A stretch of DNA of 64,000 nucleotides, taken from assembly GCA_937127445.1 (NCBI GenBank), contig CAKZLY010000015.1, forward strand, positions 231,766 to 295,765, in the 5' to 3' direction. Origin of the DNA: Eximiradius sp. Lineage in GTDB: Bacteria > Bacteroidota > Ignavibacteria > Kapaibacteriales > UBA2268. The notes beneath the pieces were generated by a model, which worked only from the letters and a program-made list of their open reading frames with translations, did not search any database and was not told where the DNA came from. Position 1 is the stretch's first letter, and each line of letters opens with the position of its first letter. The position numbers and the translations under genes were made by a program. Of this stretch, positions 36,127 to 46,087 are shown piece after piece.

Positions 36127-39100
36127 TTATTCAGTAGTAATTCTGAAACCACCAACAACTACTGAGAAATTCTTAATAGTCTGTGCACCGTCTGGTGTAG
36201 TAATAACAGCCGCTAAAGTTTGGCTTGCAATACGTTGTCCGTTCTTAGTGAGTAAGTCCCAAATATTTAGAGCGTAACGGTCTTTTTCAGATGAAGTATT
36301 TTCGTCGTGCTTAATCGAAATCACAAGGTCGCCAGTGATAGTGTAAATATCAATTGTACAGACTTTTGGCAAGCGAGTGAAATAGATTTTAGCATCATAA
36401 GGTGAACGTTGACCTTGATGAGTTACGTAATATGGATTAGGCACAACCTGAATTTGGTCAAGAAGTTTATCTGTATATTTTTCGCCTTCTTCCATTGATT
36501 TGGAGATTTTAACACGAACTTTAGCACCGGGCATTGGTAGCCCCAAAGCACCACCGAATGTGCTGAGAACAATTTTATCTCCTGGTTTGAAGTCTTCGCC
36601 GAAAGTATAATCAGATGCTCTACCCCATTCGTTTTCGTTCGGGAAGCGACCGCCACGATTTACATAGTCGAGGCCAAACAGGACGCCGGAGATATCCAAT
36701 CCGTGGCAGAAATCAACTGTATCACGACCATCTTCCGAAATACCGGTTAAATAATATTTTCCTTGGCCAACGTATGTTTTAGCTTTTTTAGCAAGTTCAG
36801 TTCCATAAGGACGAGCGAATACACGAGGAGCTTGCAAAGCAGTAGCGCGACGACCGTTTATCCAGCCGTATGCTGCAATATTATACTTGCCAATGTATTC
36901 ATTAGTATTAATACCGTGATAAGCAAGATTGCGAGGATCTGGATAGTAACGTGCAGGGAATTGGAAATAAGAGGTAGTGTGAGCCGGAATAGTATCGATA
37001 AACATATGTTTGATTTCATCAGGATAAGTTACTTTCTCAGTTGCGTTTGGTCCTTTTTCAGGAGCTGGACGTTCGTAGCTGATGCGGTTTGTAATGCGAA
37101 GGTTTAGATAAGGCACTCTGAAACGCTTGTTTTGTTTTTGACCATCAGGTCCCCATTCTAAGTGCATAATTTCTTCGCCACCTGGTAAGAATTCAACAAG
37201 ATATTCACCAGGACCATTATTGAACGAACCATAAGTAACACCACCAGCAACTCTGTCATATGTTTGATATGTAAAGTATGAATTTACTGGCTGTGTTGTT
37301 AGAACAATATCTTGATTTGGTTTTCTATCGAGATTGCGCTTAATTCCAATATGAGTTGAAGCATTAGTAGTACGGTTGGAACCGCCGTCGGCAAATTTAG
37401 CTTTGTGGATAGTCATTGTATCTGGACGGAAGTTGCCACCAAATTGTTGGATAGCGAAATCAAAATCAAAACCCAAAGTTCCGTAAGCAGGTGGAAGCAT
37501 TGCATAAGTGTAGCAATATCCCATCTCTTTGAAATTACCGCTTGAGAATTTACCAGAGCGAGTAATTATTTCTCGGCTTTCAGGAGTACCGAATGTTACA
37601 GTTTTATTCGAAATACTGTCAAGAACCAGTGTATCTGAGAGTACATAAGAGAAAGCATTTTCAGTGAACAATCCTCTATATGATTCAAGATAGCATGGTT
37701 GAACTTCAAAGAATGTGATACCATCAAATAATGTTTGATTTTTATTGATATTTCTCAAAGTCATTCTTCTTTGATATAATCCGAATTTATTAACATCAGT
37801 TTCAGGGCGACCCATAAAACGCAGCTCACGTTGGTACCAGTATGGCTGAAATTCTAATTCGAGAGTGTCGCCACCGAATAGCTGCATAGCGCGTTCAGGA
37901 TCTAATGCATAGAAGTTGAAATTATATAGACCACCAATGTTTTTGTCAACATCAATTACTTCAAACTTTAGGCGTTTTTCAGCGCGAGGAGCAGCAGGAT
38001 ATACTTCAGTGAAGTTTGGAAGTCCAGGGTTACCATCATTATATTTACCAGGTGTTGGTTGGTTGAAGTCACCTTCGTCCAAAGCTAAAATTTTGTAGTA
38101 ATAAGGTATGTTATTGATTAGTTTCTCTGTTTTTGTTGGGTCGTCGTTAGTAGTAATAACACCATCATTATTATCGTCGCCAATGTCAGTAAATGTACGG
38201 TTATTTGTGATTTTTGTCATATAAGGAAGAATTACCTTTTGCTGAACTTCAGAAGTGCTTTCGAACTCACGGAAATGGTAGTCTGATACTTTACCTTCAA
38301 GGATTAATTTATAGATTTCTTGCAAAGCATTGTTTACTTGAGCATCATTTTGCATCCATTGATTTTTTGGAAGCGGAACGTAGGCATCGACAATAAATGT
38401 AAGTTTTCCATCTATATATGCAGAACGTAAAGTATTTTTCAAATAAGCAGTATCAACAGTTTGGGTTAAATTCCCGTTATTTTTCAAATAGACTAAACCA
38501 TCTGCTGGAATTGAGTTAAGGTAAGCAGTATCAACGTTTATAGATTTCTTTTGATAGAGAAGTGGATTGTATTTCATTAATGCACGGTTTATATAAATCA
38601 AACCAGTAAGTATACTATCAGCAAAGAAATTTCTTTCTTTAACGTTATAGCTAACATATGGGAAGTCAATTAATTCTCCAGTCTGAGAATTAGTTAAAGT
38701 AATTTTTTTGAAATTAGCAATACTGTTGAAGTAAGGTCCCCAAGGCTGTGAGTAGTAACTTGTATCAAAGTTTGCTACAACAGGAGCTGTAGGATAAGGA
38801 TTGTTCGCTTTAAATGTTGGGTCTATATAAAGCGTATTTCTAACAACTGAAGTAGGATAGAGATTACAGCCACGTGGAATGCGCATAACACGAACAACCA
38901 TCGAATCCACAATATTATAATTAGCATCAACGTATGGACCAACAATTCTCAATGAATCGATTGCAGGATAATTAGTATTATTTTCATCGCCTGTTTTTAT
39001 GTATGATTTTTGGAACGGAGTAGGCATCATCCATCTGCGCAAGAGTTTCCAACCAAGAGGACCTTTGCCACGAGGAAATTCGCTGGTTGGAGCAATAGTA

Positions 39101-40728
39101 TTTTGGTCATAAGCATCTAAATCAGTGCGGCGAGCACGGTACAGAGCATACCCCATAAAGTCCATACCACGTTCTAATGGGTCAACGGAAACTTCGGCAG
39201 TAGAATCCCAGGTAATACGAACTGCATTATTCATACCTTCGGCTTTCAAGAAGACGGTTCTATTAGGTGGCTTTGGAGCAGCAAAATTTTTATTATAAAC
39301 GTCGATAGCAAATTTTGTTTTTCTTACAAGATCTTGAACGTCTTCTTCTGAACCATCAGCATCTCCACCTTTCGAGGTATTTGCAAGAATGATACCAACG
39401 ACAACACGAACGGTATCCATAGGACGCATATTGAATGGGCCTGTTGCCATCATAAAACGTTTATCACCAGGACCGGTATCACCTTCGCGAATACCAGCAG
39501 CAATAAATGAATATCTTTCATCATCTTCTTTTGGATCGTAGTCAATAGACCAGTTTCTGAAAGTACGCAAACCGAGCTGGTTGCTATAAGCATAATAAGC
39601 GCTATCTTTGCGAATAAAATCGCTATCTTCTTTAATAACAAGGTCTAATCTTTCGATTTTCTTTTCACCTGTTTGAGGATCGGTTGTCCAAACGGTATCA
39701 TAATGCTGAATTACAGCAGGACTCTCGAGGAATGTATAACCAAGGTAGCCAAAACCTTGTCCGCGTTCACCACGATCGGTATTAGTCCATTGGAAAGCAA
39801 GGTTAAGTGTGGTATCAGTGTTATAGAATTTTACTCTATCGTTTGCTGCACCAGCACTCAAATTAGAAGAGATAGCCATATCAACGTCCATAACAGGTGC
39901 GAGCCAGCATTCTCTCAAAGTATCAGTAGAATGATTTGTAATGTTATAAGCTAAGAAAACAATATCACGATAATCGCCGAATCCCCAAGAATATATCATT
40001 TGTTCAAATTGAAGGCGAAGAGGATAACCTTCTTGACGGCGTTGAGCTGTACCACCTTCGTAGCGGCTTAAATCAGTATCTTTGAATGTAGCAAAAATAT
40101 CTTCGCCAGAAATGAAAGCAGGACCTTTCGGATAAGTGTTGGTATTGCGCATGCCAACATCAGGAATATACCATCCAAAATATCTATCCTTTGTTACAAC
40201 AGCGTTTGGATCAGGATTAGCATCCCAGATAGGCCAGTTGGGACCATCATTTTCGTTAATTGGCTTTCCATCGTTAGTGTAGAAGTCAGTTGAGAAATAA
40301 ACTCTATATTTTTTTGCAGCTTCGTTATCAACTAAATCACCATCAGCAATTCTACCAGGTACCATCCAGGAAGCGCCTGAATTTGGGTTATAAGTAACAC
40401 TAACATAGTTTCTGAATTGATCTGTGCCAGGTCTTTTTTTCTTGGCAGCAAACCAAACACCACCTCCGAAAATGTAGTGATTTTGTGAACCACGAGGCCA
40501 AATACCACTACCTTGGCTAAGAGCGGTATTCAATGCAAAAATACCGTAGTTAGTAGTGTAAAATTCAAGGTTGCTTACAGTATTTTTTTGCAAATCGAAG
40601 ACACCACGAGCTGCTCTTTGAACTTCGTAGAGAGGCTTGCCTTGCGCATCACGAGCAACGTCAGCAAAAAGCGAACCGGCAGAAAGCCCCAGAGCAACAA
40701 GTATTAGCAGAAATTTTTTAGGATTCAT
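36127..40728 (-). CDS. Large secreted protein with FlgD-like C-terminal domain, probable type IX cargo
   Basis: The 1533-residue protein has a signal peptide (about 1-22). Many Tyr, Asn, Asp and Pro residues in long beta-rich stretches follow. A fibronectin-like segment lies near 500 (NNAVRITWDSTAEVSVDPLE), and the C-terminus is a FlgD/Ig-like fold: QVVPNPYYVTHQG, KIYFTRLPKVCTIDIYTITGDLV and LLTKNGQRIASQTL. That closing domain is the one used by many Ignavibacteria-type surface proteins and likely guides type IX export, though its last residues (FRITTE) differ from the usual ending. The middle is unlike any family I recognise. It lies between a TonB receptor gene and the PorV-like gene. Confidence 0.8.
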   Translation of the reverse strand: MNPKKFLLILVALGLSAGSLFADVARDAQGKPLYEVQRAARGVFDLQKNTVSNLEFYTTNYGIFALNTALSQGSGIWPRGSQNHYIFGGGVWFAAKKKRPGTDQFRNYVSVTYNPNSGASWMVPGRIADGDLVDNEAAKKYRVYFSTDFYTNDGKPINENDGPNWPIWDANPDPNAVVTKDRYFGWYIPDVGMRNTNTYPKGPAFISGEDIFATFKDTDLSRYEGGTAQRRQEGYPLRLQFEQMIYSWGFGDYRDIVFLAYNITNHSTDTLRECWLAPVMDVDMAISSNLSAGAANDRVKFYNTDTTLNLAFQWTNTDRGERGQGFGYLGYTFLESPAVIQHYDTVWTTDPQTGEKKIERLDLVIKEDSDFIRKDSAYYAYSNQLGLRTFRNWSIDYDPKEDDERYSFIAAGIREGDTGPGDKRFMMATGPFNMRPMDTVRVVVGIILANTSKGGDADGSEEDVQDLVRKTKFAIDVYNKNFAAPKPPNRTVFLKAEGMNNAVRITWDSTAEVSVDPLERGMDFMGYALYRARRTDLDAYDQNTIAPTSEFPRGKGPLGWKLLRRWMMPTPFQKSYIKTGDENNTNYPAIDSLRIVGPYVDANYNIVDSMVVRVMRIPRGCNLYPTSVVRNTLYIDPTFKANNPYPTAPVVANFDTSYYSQPWGPYFNSIANFKKITLTNSQTGELIDFPYVSYNVKERNFFADSILTGLIYINRALMKYNPLLYQKKSINVDTAYLNSIPADGLVYLKNNGNLTQTVDTAYLKNTLRSAYIDGKLTFIVDAYVPLPKNQWMQNDAQVNNALQEIYKLILEGKVSDYHFREFESTSEVQQKVILPYMTKITNNRTFTDIGDDNNDGVITTNDDPTKTEKLINNIPYYYKILALDEGDFNQPTPGKYNDGNPGLPNFTEVYPAAPRAEKRLKFEVIDVDKNIGGLYNFNFYALDPERAMQLFGGDTLELEFQPYWYQRELRFMGRPETDVNKFGLYQRRMTLRNINKNQTLFDGITFFEVQPCYLESYRGLFTENAFSYVLSDTLVLDSISNKTVTFGTPESREIITRSGKFSSGNFKEMGYCYTYAMLPPAYGTLGFDFDFAIQQFGGNFRPDTMTIHKAKFADGGSNRTTNASTHIGIKRNLDRKPNQDIVLTTQPVNSYFTYQTYDRVAGGVTYGSFNNGPGEYLVEFLPGGEEIMHLEWGPDGQKQNKRFRVPYLNLRITNRISYERPAPEKGPNATEKVTYPDEIKHMFIDTIPAHTTSYFQFPARYYPDPRNLAYHGINTNEYIGKYNIAAYGWINGRRATALQAPRVFARPYGTELAKKAKTYVGQGKYYLTGISEDGRDTVDFCHGLDISGVLFGLDYVNRGGRFPNENEWGRASDYTFGEDFKPGDKIVLSTFGGALGLPMPGAKVRVKISKSMEEGEKYTDKLLDQIQVVPNPYYVTHQGQRSPYDAKIYFTRLPKVCTIDIYTITGDLVISIKHDENTSSEKDRYALNIWDLLTKNGQRIASQTLAAVITTPDGAQTIKNFSVVVGGFRITTE

Positions 40729-40768
40729 ATTCTTTTTACATCCTTTATATTATTAATCATAAACTCAA

Positions 40769-43700
40769 TTAGAAATACATATTAAATCCGAGCCAAATTC
40801 TAAATGGCGTACGGAATAAGGAACGGAATTTCATTGATGTTTCAGCATTTTTTAAGTACTGTTGGTATTTTTCGAGCTGAGTAACAATTCCATTGCCATC
40901 TAAATCAGCAATGGGATTGTATAATCTATTTCCATAAGAGTCATATTGGTCAGAACGGAAGCTTTCAGCTTGAGCATAATTTGCTTCTTTATAAAGAGGC
41001 ACTTCCGAGAAAGTACCAATTTCACGATCTAATGTACGTCCATCATCAATTGGGTCACCAGTTGTCGTATAGAAACCAGCAGGACCACGCATATTTAGGA
41101 TATTACGCATATCAGCAAAGAATTCGATGCGAGAATTTTTCATACCTTGCCCGAACCAATTACGGAGGAAGAAAGATTTAGCAACTCTACCATCTAAGCT
41201 CCAATATGATGGACCGCGTTCAGCATTACGTTCTGAAATTGGTCTACCATTAAGGTCAACTCGAGTATATGGGGAGCCGGACTCATAGCCACCTGTGAAT
41301 GAGAATGTAGTATTTTCAAGAGGATAAATACCACCGATTGAAGGACCTTCTCCTTTTTGCCAATAGAAGAAAATGTTATAGTTAATTACGTGGCGAACAT
41401 CGTTATCAAGAGGATAAGTAGCCAGTGGGAAAGTTGGTTTTTGAGAATATGGGTCAATATCGATTCCTGCGTTATCAAATGCACTCGAAGAAGTACCATC
41501 AGAATAGGACAACGTATAATTTATCTGAAAACCTAAATTATTGGAAGCACGCTTATAAAGTTCGAATTCGATACCGCGAGAATTACTGTATTCAGTAACG
41601 TCGAGCAAATAGAAAGGATCGGGAGTAGCAGCAACATAGATAACCCCTAATTGATTATATGTATCTTTGAAATATGAAGTAATAGTCATCGAGAAGTCTT
41701 CCGACAATTGATTTCTATAAGCGACTTCGTATTGACGACTCTTTTCAGCTTCCATATTAGGATTTCCTAAACTACTGCCGGAGCGAATTCTTGAAACATT
41801 AAAGTTATCGTAGATGTTCGAAAGAAGGGGCGTTTTAAAATACATACCGTAAGCAATAGAAAGGTTTGATTTTTCAGTAATTGGATAAGTAATGTTAATT
41901 CTTGGGCTAACCTGATATTTCATTTCAGAATCTTTGAATGTATTTCTATCAGTTACGATAGAAGTAAATCTGGAAAGGTCAGTTCTATAGAGTGAATTAG
42001 AATTAAACATATCCAATCTCAAACCAGCAGAAAGGATTATGCCTTTGTAAGAAAATTGGTCTTGAGCATAAGCAGCAAATTTGAATGGTTTGAAAGGTTT
42101 ACTGGATTCTTTGTATAGTTGTTCATTATCAGCATAGATATTACCACCCCAGCGGTCAGTATAAATATCGTAGAATGGATTACCATCCCAAGGATTTGAG
42201 TTTTGATGACGATGAAGCTCAACAAAACGCATTTCGAAACCAGCTTTAGCATTATGGTCGAAATCACCAGTTTTGAAAACGTTAGTATAGCTACCATCTA
42301 TTTGTATATAGGAACCTTCACGAAATTCAAAGCCGCTTGAATTACCATGAGTGTAATAAGCATTAGGCAAACCATAAGCATTGTTTGAACCAGTTGCATT
42401 TCCACTACCTTCGTAATATCCAGTCAAAGGATTTTTCGCAATAAAATCTTTTTTAATATATCCGTCTTCGGATGTACGAATTTCTGTAAGTGATTGATAA
42501 ATATCAATAATCTTGTCACCAACACCTTGTGGTGCAGGAACTAATTTATTTAAAATACCATCATATATGTATTTATCTTCTGGTTCATAAAGTTCGAAGC
42601 CGCTGAAATAACCTGGATCTTCCCATTTCTTTCTTCTTGAACCTGCCTCATTTTGAATATTTTGGGATACTGTAAGCTGATAATAGCTACTTTCAGTTAA
42701 TGTATGATTAATACGAGCATATATATTCGATAGTTGAATGTTTACAACATTTTGTTTTGCAATGCGTTCAGGAATACCGTTAGGAGTGGGGACTCCATTA
42801 ACAATATCAACTTTACCGTTCTTCATCAGAGGCGTTCCTTCATCATTTGCATAAAGCCAAGAACGAGAAGAAACTTCATAATTAGTCATACCGAACATAC
42901 CGCCGGTGATAAGTTTAATGTCGTTAGTAATAGCAAAAGACAATACACTAGTAATGTTTTTTCTCCATAATTGGTTATCAGGCATGTGTCCTAAATTATT
43001 ACCAAGAGGATCAAATATTTTATAGCTTGCGTTGCGATATTTTTCATAAAGATAGTTTGTTGAGATATAGAAAGTAGAACCATCGATTAAAGGAAGTGGA
43101 CCGCCAACACCGAATTCGACAAGATGCTCGTTTTTGCCTTGAAGTTTGTGACCTTCACCATAGTCAATAGCTTTATATCGAGTACCATCTTGAATTACTT
43201 TAAGTCCATTTTTTTGACGTCCCCAGAGAGCAGCAGCGTCAGTTCTATAGCGCAAGAAACCTTCGTAGCGGTCAGTGCGTCCAGTTTTAGGAACAGTATT
43301 GACAACACCACCTAATGCTTCGCCAACTTCTGCGGAGAAACTCCCTTTGAGTACTTGAACTTCTTCGGTAGCGTTAGTAGAAACGATAGGAGCATAGTAT
43401 GAACCAGCAGCACCGAAACCACCAGTGAACTGATTACCAATATCAAGACCATTGTAACGAATTTGAGATTCAGAAGCACGGCTGCCGCGAATTGCGAAAC
43501 CGCCACCAGTATTTGTAACACCGGCACTCATACCAACAACGCTTGCTAAACCTTCGCGAGCAATATTGGTGAGATCTTCGCCAGAAAGAACGTTTTTCGA
43601 GCCTATAGCGGTTTTATCAACCAATTCTTTCTTGGCAATTACTTCGATTACTTCTGTTTGAACGCCTTCATCACGAAGTCTTACGTTAATTTCTGTAACC

Positions 43701-43981
43701 TGGTCGGCAACGATACGCACTTCGACAACATATTCGGCTTTGCCGACAGCGGTAACTCGAACTTTGTAAGTTCCAGCAACAATGTTTGCAATTGTAAATT
43801 CACCATTCGGACTACGAACAACCGCACCACGCGTTGTTCCTTCGATACGAACACTTGCACCAATAACACCTTTGCCATCAGTATCCACAACGCGTCCTTT
43901 TAAAACACCGTGAATACTTGCGAAAGCATCTGTTGGCAGTGCTATTGCTACAAGTAGAAGCAATAGAATAATTTTCCGCAT
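40769..43981 (-). CDS. TonB-dependent receptor with carboxypeptidase-regulatory-like domain
   Basis: The 1070-residue protein has a signal peptide (about 1-22). A CarboxypepD_reg-like beta-sandwich (about 25-110; GVLKGRVVDTDGKGVIGASVRIEGTTRGA) is followed by the plug domain (about 115-240; IGSKNVLSGEDLTN and GGVVNTVPKTG). A 22-strand barrel then runs to the C-terminal Phe (IWLGFNMYF). This is the SusC-like layout used for uptake of large nutrients across the outer membrane with TonB energy. No SusD-like lipoprotein is present; the next gene instead codes for the 1533-residue protein. The ligand is unknown. An AGGAG ribosome site precedes the start. Confidence 0.92.
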   Translation of the reverse strand: MRKIILLLLLVAIALPTDAFASIHGVLKGRVVDTDGKGVIGASVRIEGTTRGAVVRSPNGEFTIANIVAGTYKVRVTAVGKAEYVVEVRIVADQVTEINVRLRDEGVQTEVIEVIAKKELVDKTAIGSKNVLSGEDLTNIAREGLASVVGMSAGVTNTGGGFAIRGSRASESQIRYNGLDIGNQFTGGFGAAGSYYAPIVSTNATEEVQVLKGSFSAEVGEALGGVVNTVPKTGRTDRYEGFLRYRTDAAALWGRQKNGLKVIQDGTRYKAIDYGEGHKLQGKNEHLVEFGVGGPLPLIDGSTFYISTNYLYEKYRNASYKIFDPLGNNLGHMPDNQLWRKNITSVLSFAITNDIKLITGGMFGMTNYEVSSRSWLYANDEGTPLMKNGKVDIVNGVPTPNGIPERIAKQNVVNIQLSNIYARINHTLTESSYYQLTVSQNIQNEAGSRRKKWEDPGYFSGFELYEPEDKYIYDGILNKLVPAPQGVGDKIIDIYQSLTEIRTSEDGYIKKDFIAKNPLTGYYEGSGNATGSNNAYGLPNAYYTHGNSSGFEFREGSYIQIDGSYTNVFKTGDFDHNAKAGFEMRFVELHRHQNSNPWDGNPFYDIYTDRWGGNIYADNEQLYKESSKPFKPFKFAAYAQDQFSYKGIILSAGLRLDMFNSNSLYRTDLSRFTSIVTDRNTFKDSEMKYQVSPRINITYPITEKSNLSIAYGMYFKTPLLSNIYDNFNVSRIRSGSSLGNPNMEAEKSRQYEVAYRNQLSEDFSMTITSYFKDTYNQLGVIYVAATPDPFYLLDVTEYSNSRGIEFELYKRASNNLGFQINYTLSYSDGTSSSAFDNAGIDIDPYSQKPTFPLATYPLDNDVRHVINYNIFFYWQKGEGPSIGGIYPLENTTFSFTGGYESGSPYTRVDLNGRPISERNAERGPSYWSLDGRVAKSFFLRNWFGQGMKNSRIEFFADMRNILNMRGPAGFYTTTGDPIDDGRTLDREIGTFSEVPLYKEANYAQAESFRSDQYDSYGNRLYNPIADLDGNGIVTQLEKYQQYLKNAETSMKFRSLFRTPFRIWLGFNMYF

Positions 43982-44026
43982 TTTTTTACTCCTATAACAA
44001 ACTTAGCTAAAAAATAAACAAAACAT

Positions 44027-45985
44027 TTATTTAACAATTGTTATTACTTTTGTATCTCGTTTACCGCCACTGTAAATATCTAAATAATAAGTTCCTGTTT
44101 GCAAATTCTTTCCAGAAATATCAATTTCGATAGTATTAGGTCCGAATTGATATGTATTATCGAATTTTTTCAGATCGTCAACTATTCTACCTGTGGCATC
44201 AAAAATTGTCAAATTAGCTTTATCTTCTTTGGGCATATAGAAAGTAACAGACAAAGACCCATTAGAAGAGATAGGATTTGGTTTAACGTGAAGAATTTTC
44301 ACTTCACAATTGCAAGGTTCTTCATCTTCGACGCTTGAAGCAAGAATATCGAAATTGCCGACTAGCAAATATTGATCTTTGCCACCGTAGAATTGTTCAT
44401 TGAATTTTTGTTGTTCGGTCATACCAGGAGTAGTAATTGTTGCCATTTTGAAAATAGGAACATTTTTCAGGTCGTTTGGGATTAAATCTGGCAACATTGT
44501 CATTCTATCTAATTCATCAGATTGAGTAATATTTATTGGGGCAGACCAGGAATTTTCTGAAGTATTTCTGATAGAAACAAAAACGTCTGTTGTTCTGAAT
44601 GTACTATTTTCAGGGTCGTAATCAATTAATCCGACCCATTTAGCTAAAAGATAGCGTCCATCGACAGTACGAGCAACGTCGAGTTCGTTATCATTCCAGT
44701 TAGTGCGTTGATTATTAGCATCTGTAATATCCTGATAAAGAATCCATCCGCCAATATCTTGTGCGATTGGATAAATATTCCATACGCCTGTATTATAATT
44801 ATAATTGATTTCAACAACATAAGAAATAGTCTCGCCGGTGCCATAAGCGTGAAGCTTTGCAACAAAGGACATAAAAGTAGTGTTGTTCAATTCATAAGTT
44901 GTAAAAGCTTTATTGTCGTAAATAAACACAGCACTATCAGCAGGGTGTCCTTTGGAGGTAATAAAATTATTCACAACACTCCAAGGAAGCAAAATAAATT
45001 CAGACCAAGTGCGACCTTTATCAGTTGAAAGAGAAATACCAAAGGTATTTCTTTGAATTGAATAAGCTTCGAAACCACCAAAAACAGCAAGACATAGATT
45101 ACCATTCCCAAATTCTTTGAAATCAACAACTTCATTTGAACGATAACCGGGATTGACAGTCCTGAATTTAGAGCTCGACCAAGCATCAGGGATTATATGT
45201 TGGATTGAAGATTCGCTAAGTTCAATAACTTTTCTCAATCCAATATGGTTGGCATTAGCAACATCCTGGTTGTTGGTTGGAGAAATACGGCTAACAATTA
45301 GGTGATAAAAGCCTTCACCATCTTCGGTAGTATTTGCATAAACACGAGAATCAATTCCCCATTCCAAGCCAGAATAGCCGGCAACATCTTTTGAATGGCG
45401 AATTGGAATAGAGCCGTAGCTATCGTTCCAGAAACCTACAATATGTCCAGTCCAAACACTTTGTTTTTCGATTACTCTTGAAGCATTAAAGCCAACAGCT
45501 AATTCATTTTCAAATACAAACGGATGGAAACTCGGGTAGCGAGCTTCATCAAAATTGGATACAGTTTTATCGTAAGCAATTTTAGCAGGTTCCCAAGTTT
45601 TGCCCCAATCGCTTGAAACGCGTATAAACAAGTTATTTTTAGTATTGTTGCCTGAGTAGTTTGGATAGCGATCATTATCAATGAAACCACGTTTAATTGT
45701 TACCAATTTATTTGTTTTAGGCTCATATTTGATAGCTTTGTTAGTCATCATATTCCCGTAAGAATAGACGTTAGCAAGCGAATCAAAAACGACGAATTTA
45801 GAATTAGCTTGCACTTTGTAATTAGATTTTACATACTTGACATTCTCAACTCCTACGGTAGGCAAATTAATACTGCGTTCAGGAGAAGGAAGAAGTTGTT
45901 TAGACATAACTTCTGCAAATAACGAATTAGTCATTAAAGCAGAAGCAATAATCAAAAACAAAAATACAGTAGATTTTTTCATCAT
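44027..45985 (-). CDS. Type IX-secreted BNR/sialidase-like repeat protein
   Basis: The 652-residue protein has a signal peptide (about 1-24). A propeller-like body has Asp-box-type motifs (SSDWGKTWEPAK near residue 105; STDKGRTWSEF near 325), as in sialidases and other BNR proteins. A type A C-terminal sorting domain comes last (VKPNPISSNGSLSVTFYMP, LTIFDATGRIV, then LQTGTYYLDIYSGG and VITIVK). Asp-boxes are structural and do not prove enzyme activity; the Arg triad of sialidases is not clear. It is the first gene of the apparent operon that continues with the TonB receptor. Confidence 0.85.
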   Translation of the reverse strand: MMKKSTVFLFLIIASALMTNSLFAEVMSKQLLPSPERSINLPTVGVENVKYVKSNYKVQANSKFVVFDSLANVYSYGNMMTNKAIKYEPKTNKLVTIKRGFIDNDRYPNYSGNNTKNNLFIRVSSDWGKTWEPAKIAYDKTVSNFDEARYPSFHPFVFENELAVGFNASRVIEKQSVWTGHIVGFWNDSYGSIPIRHSKDVAGYSGLEWGIDSRVYANTTEDGEGFYHLIVSRISPTNNQDVANANHIGLRKVIELSESSIQHIIPDAWSSSKFRTVNPGYRSNEVVDFKEFGNGNLCLAVFGGFEAYSIQRNTFGISLSTDKGRTWSEFILLPWSVVNNFITSKGHPADSAVFIYDNKAFTTYELNNTTFMSFVAKLHAYGTGETISYVVEINYNYNTGVWNIYPIAQDIGGWILYQDITDANNQRTNWNDNELDVARTVDGRYLLAKWVGLIDYDPENSTFRTTDVFVSIRNTSENSWSAPINITQSDELDRMTMLPDLIPNDLKNVPIFKMATITTPGMTEQQKFNEQFYGGKDQYLLVGNFDILASSVEDEEPCNCEVKILHVKPNPISSNGSLSVTFYMPKEDKANLTIFDATGRIVDDLKKFDNTYQFGPNTIEIDISGKNLQTGTYYLDIYSGGKRDTKVITIVK

Positions 45986-46018
45986 TATCTACCTCTTAAA
46001 TTATTGGTAAAAGTATTG

Positions 46019-46036
46019 AATGTATTTTTATACATT
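46019..46036. repeat. Inverted repeat at the start of the type IX cargo operon
   Basis: AATGTAT-TTTT-ATACATT is a perfect 7-bp inverted repeat placed just downstream of the -7 element at 46040-46047. It could be an operator or a leader hairpin. Confidence 0.4.
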
Positions 46037-46039
46037 TTT

Positions 46040-46047
46040 CAAATATA
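46040..46047 (-). promoter_or_regulatory. Possible -7 promoter element for the 46.0-35.0 kb operon
   Basis: TATATTTG on the minus strand fits TAnnTTTG, about 55 bases before the start codon at 45985. A TTTG lies only 14 bases further upstream, shorter than the usual 19-21, so the -33 part is doubtful. Confidence 0.45.
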
Positions 46048-46087
46048 CAAAAAAAATTCATCAAACATAAAAAATGTGAAATATTTG

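Noticed and set aside
44027-45985. Active sialidase
   Set aside because: Asp-box motifs are present, but the Arg triad and catalytic Tyr/Glu could not be located, so only a BNR-like fold is claimed.
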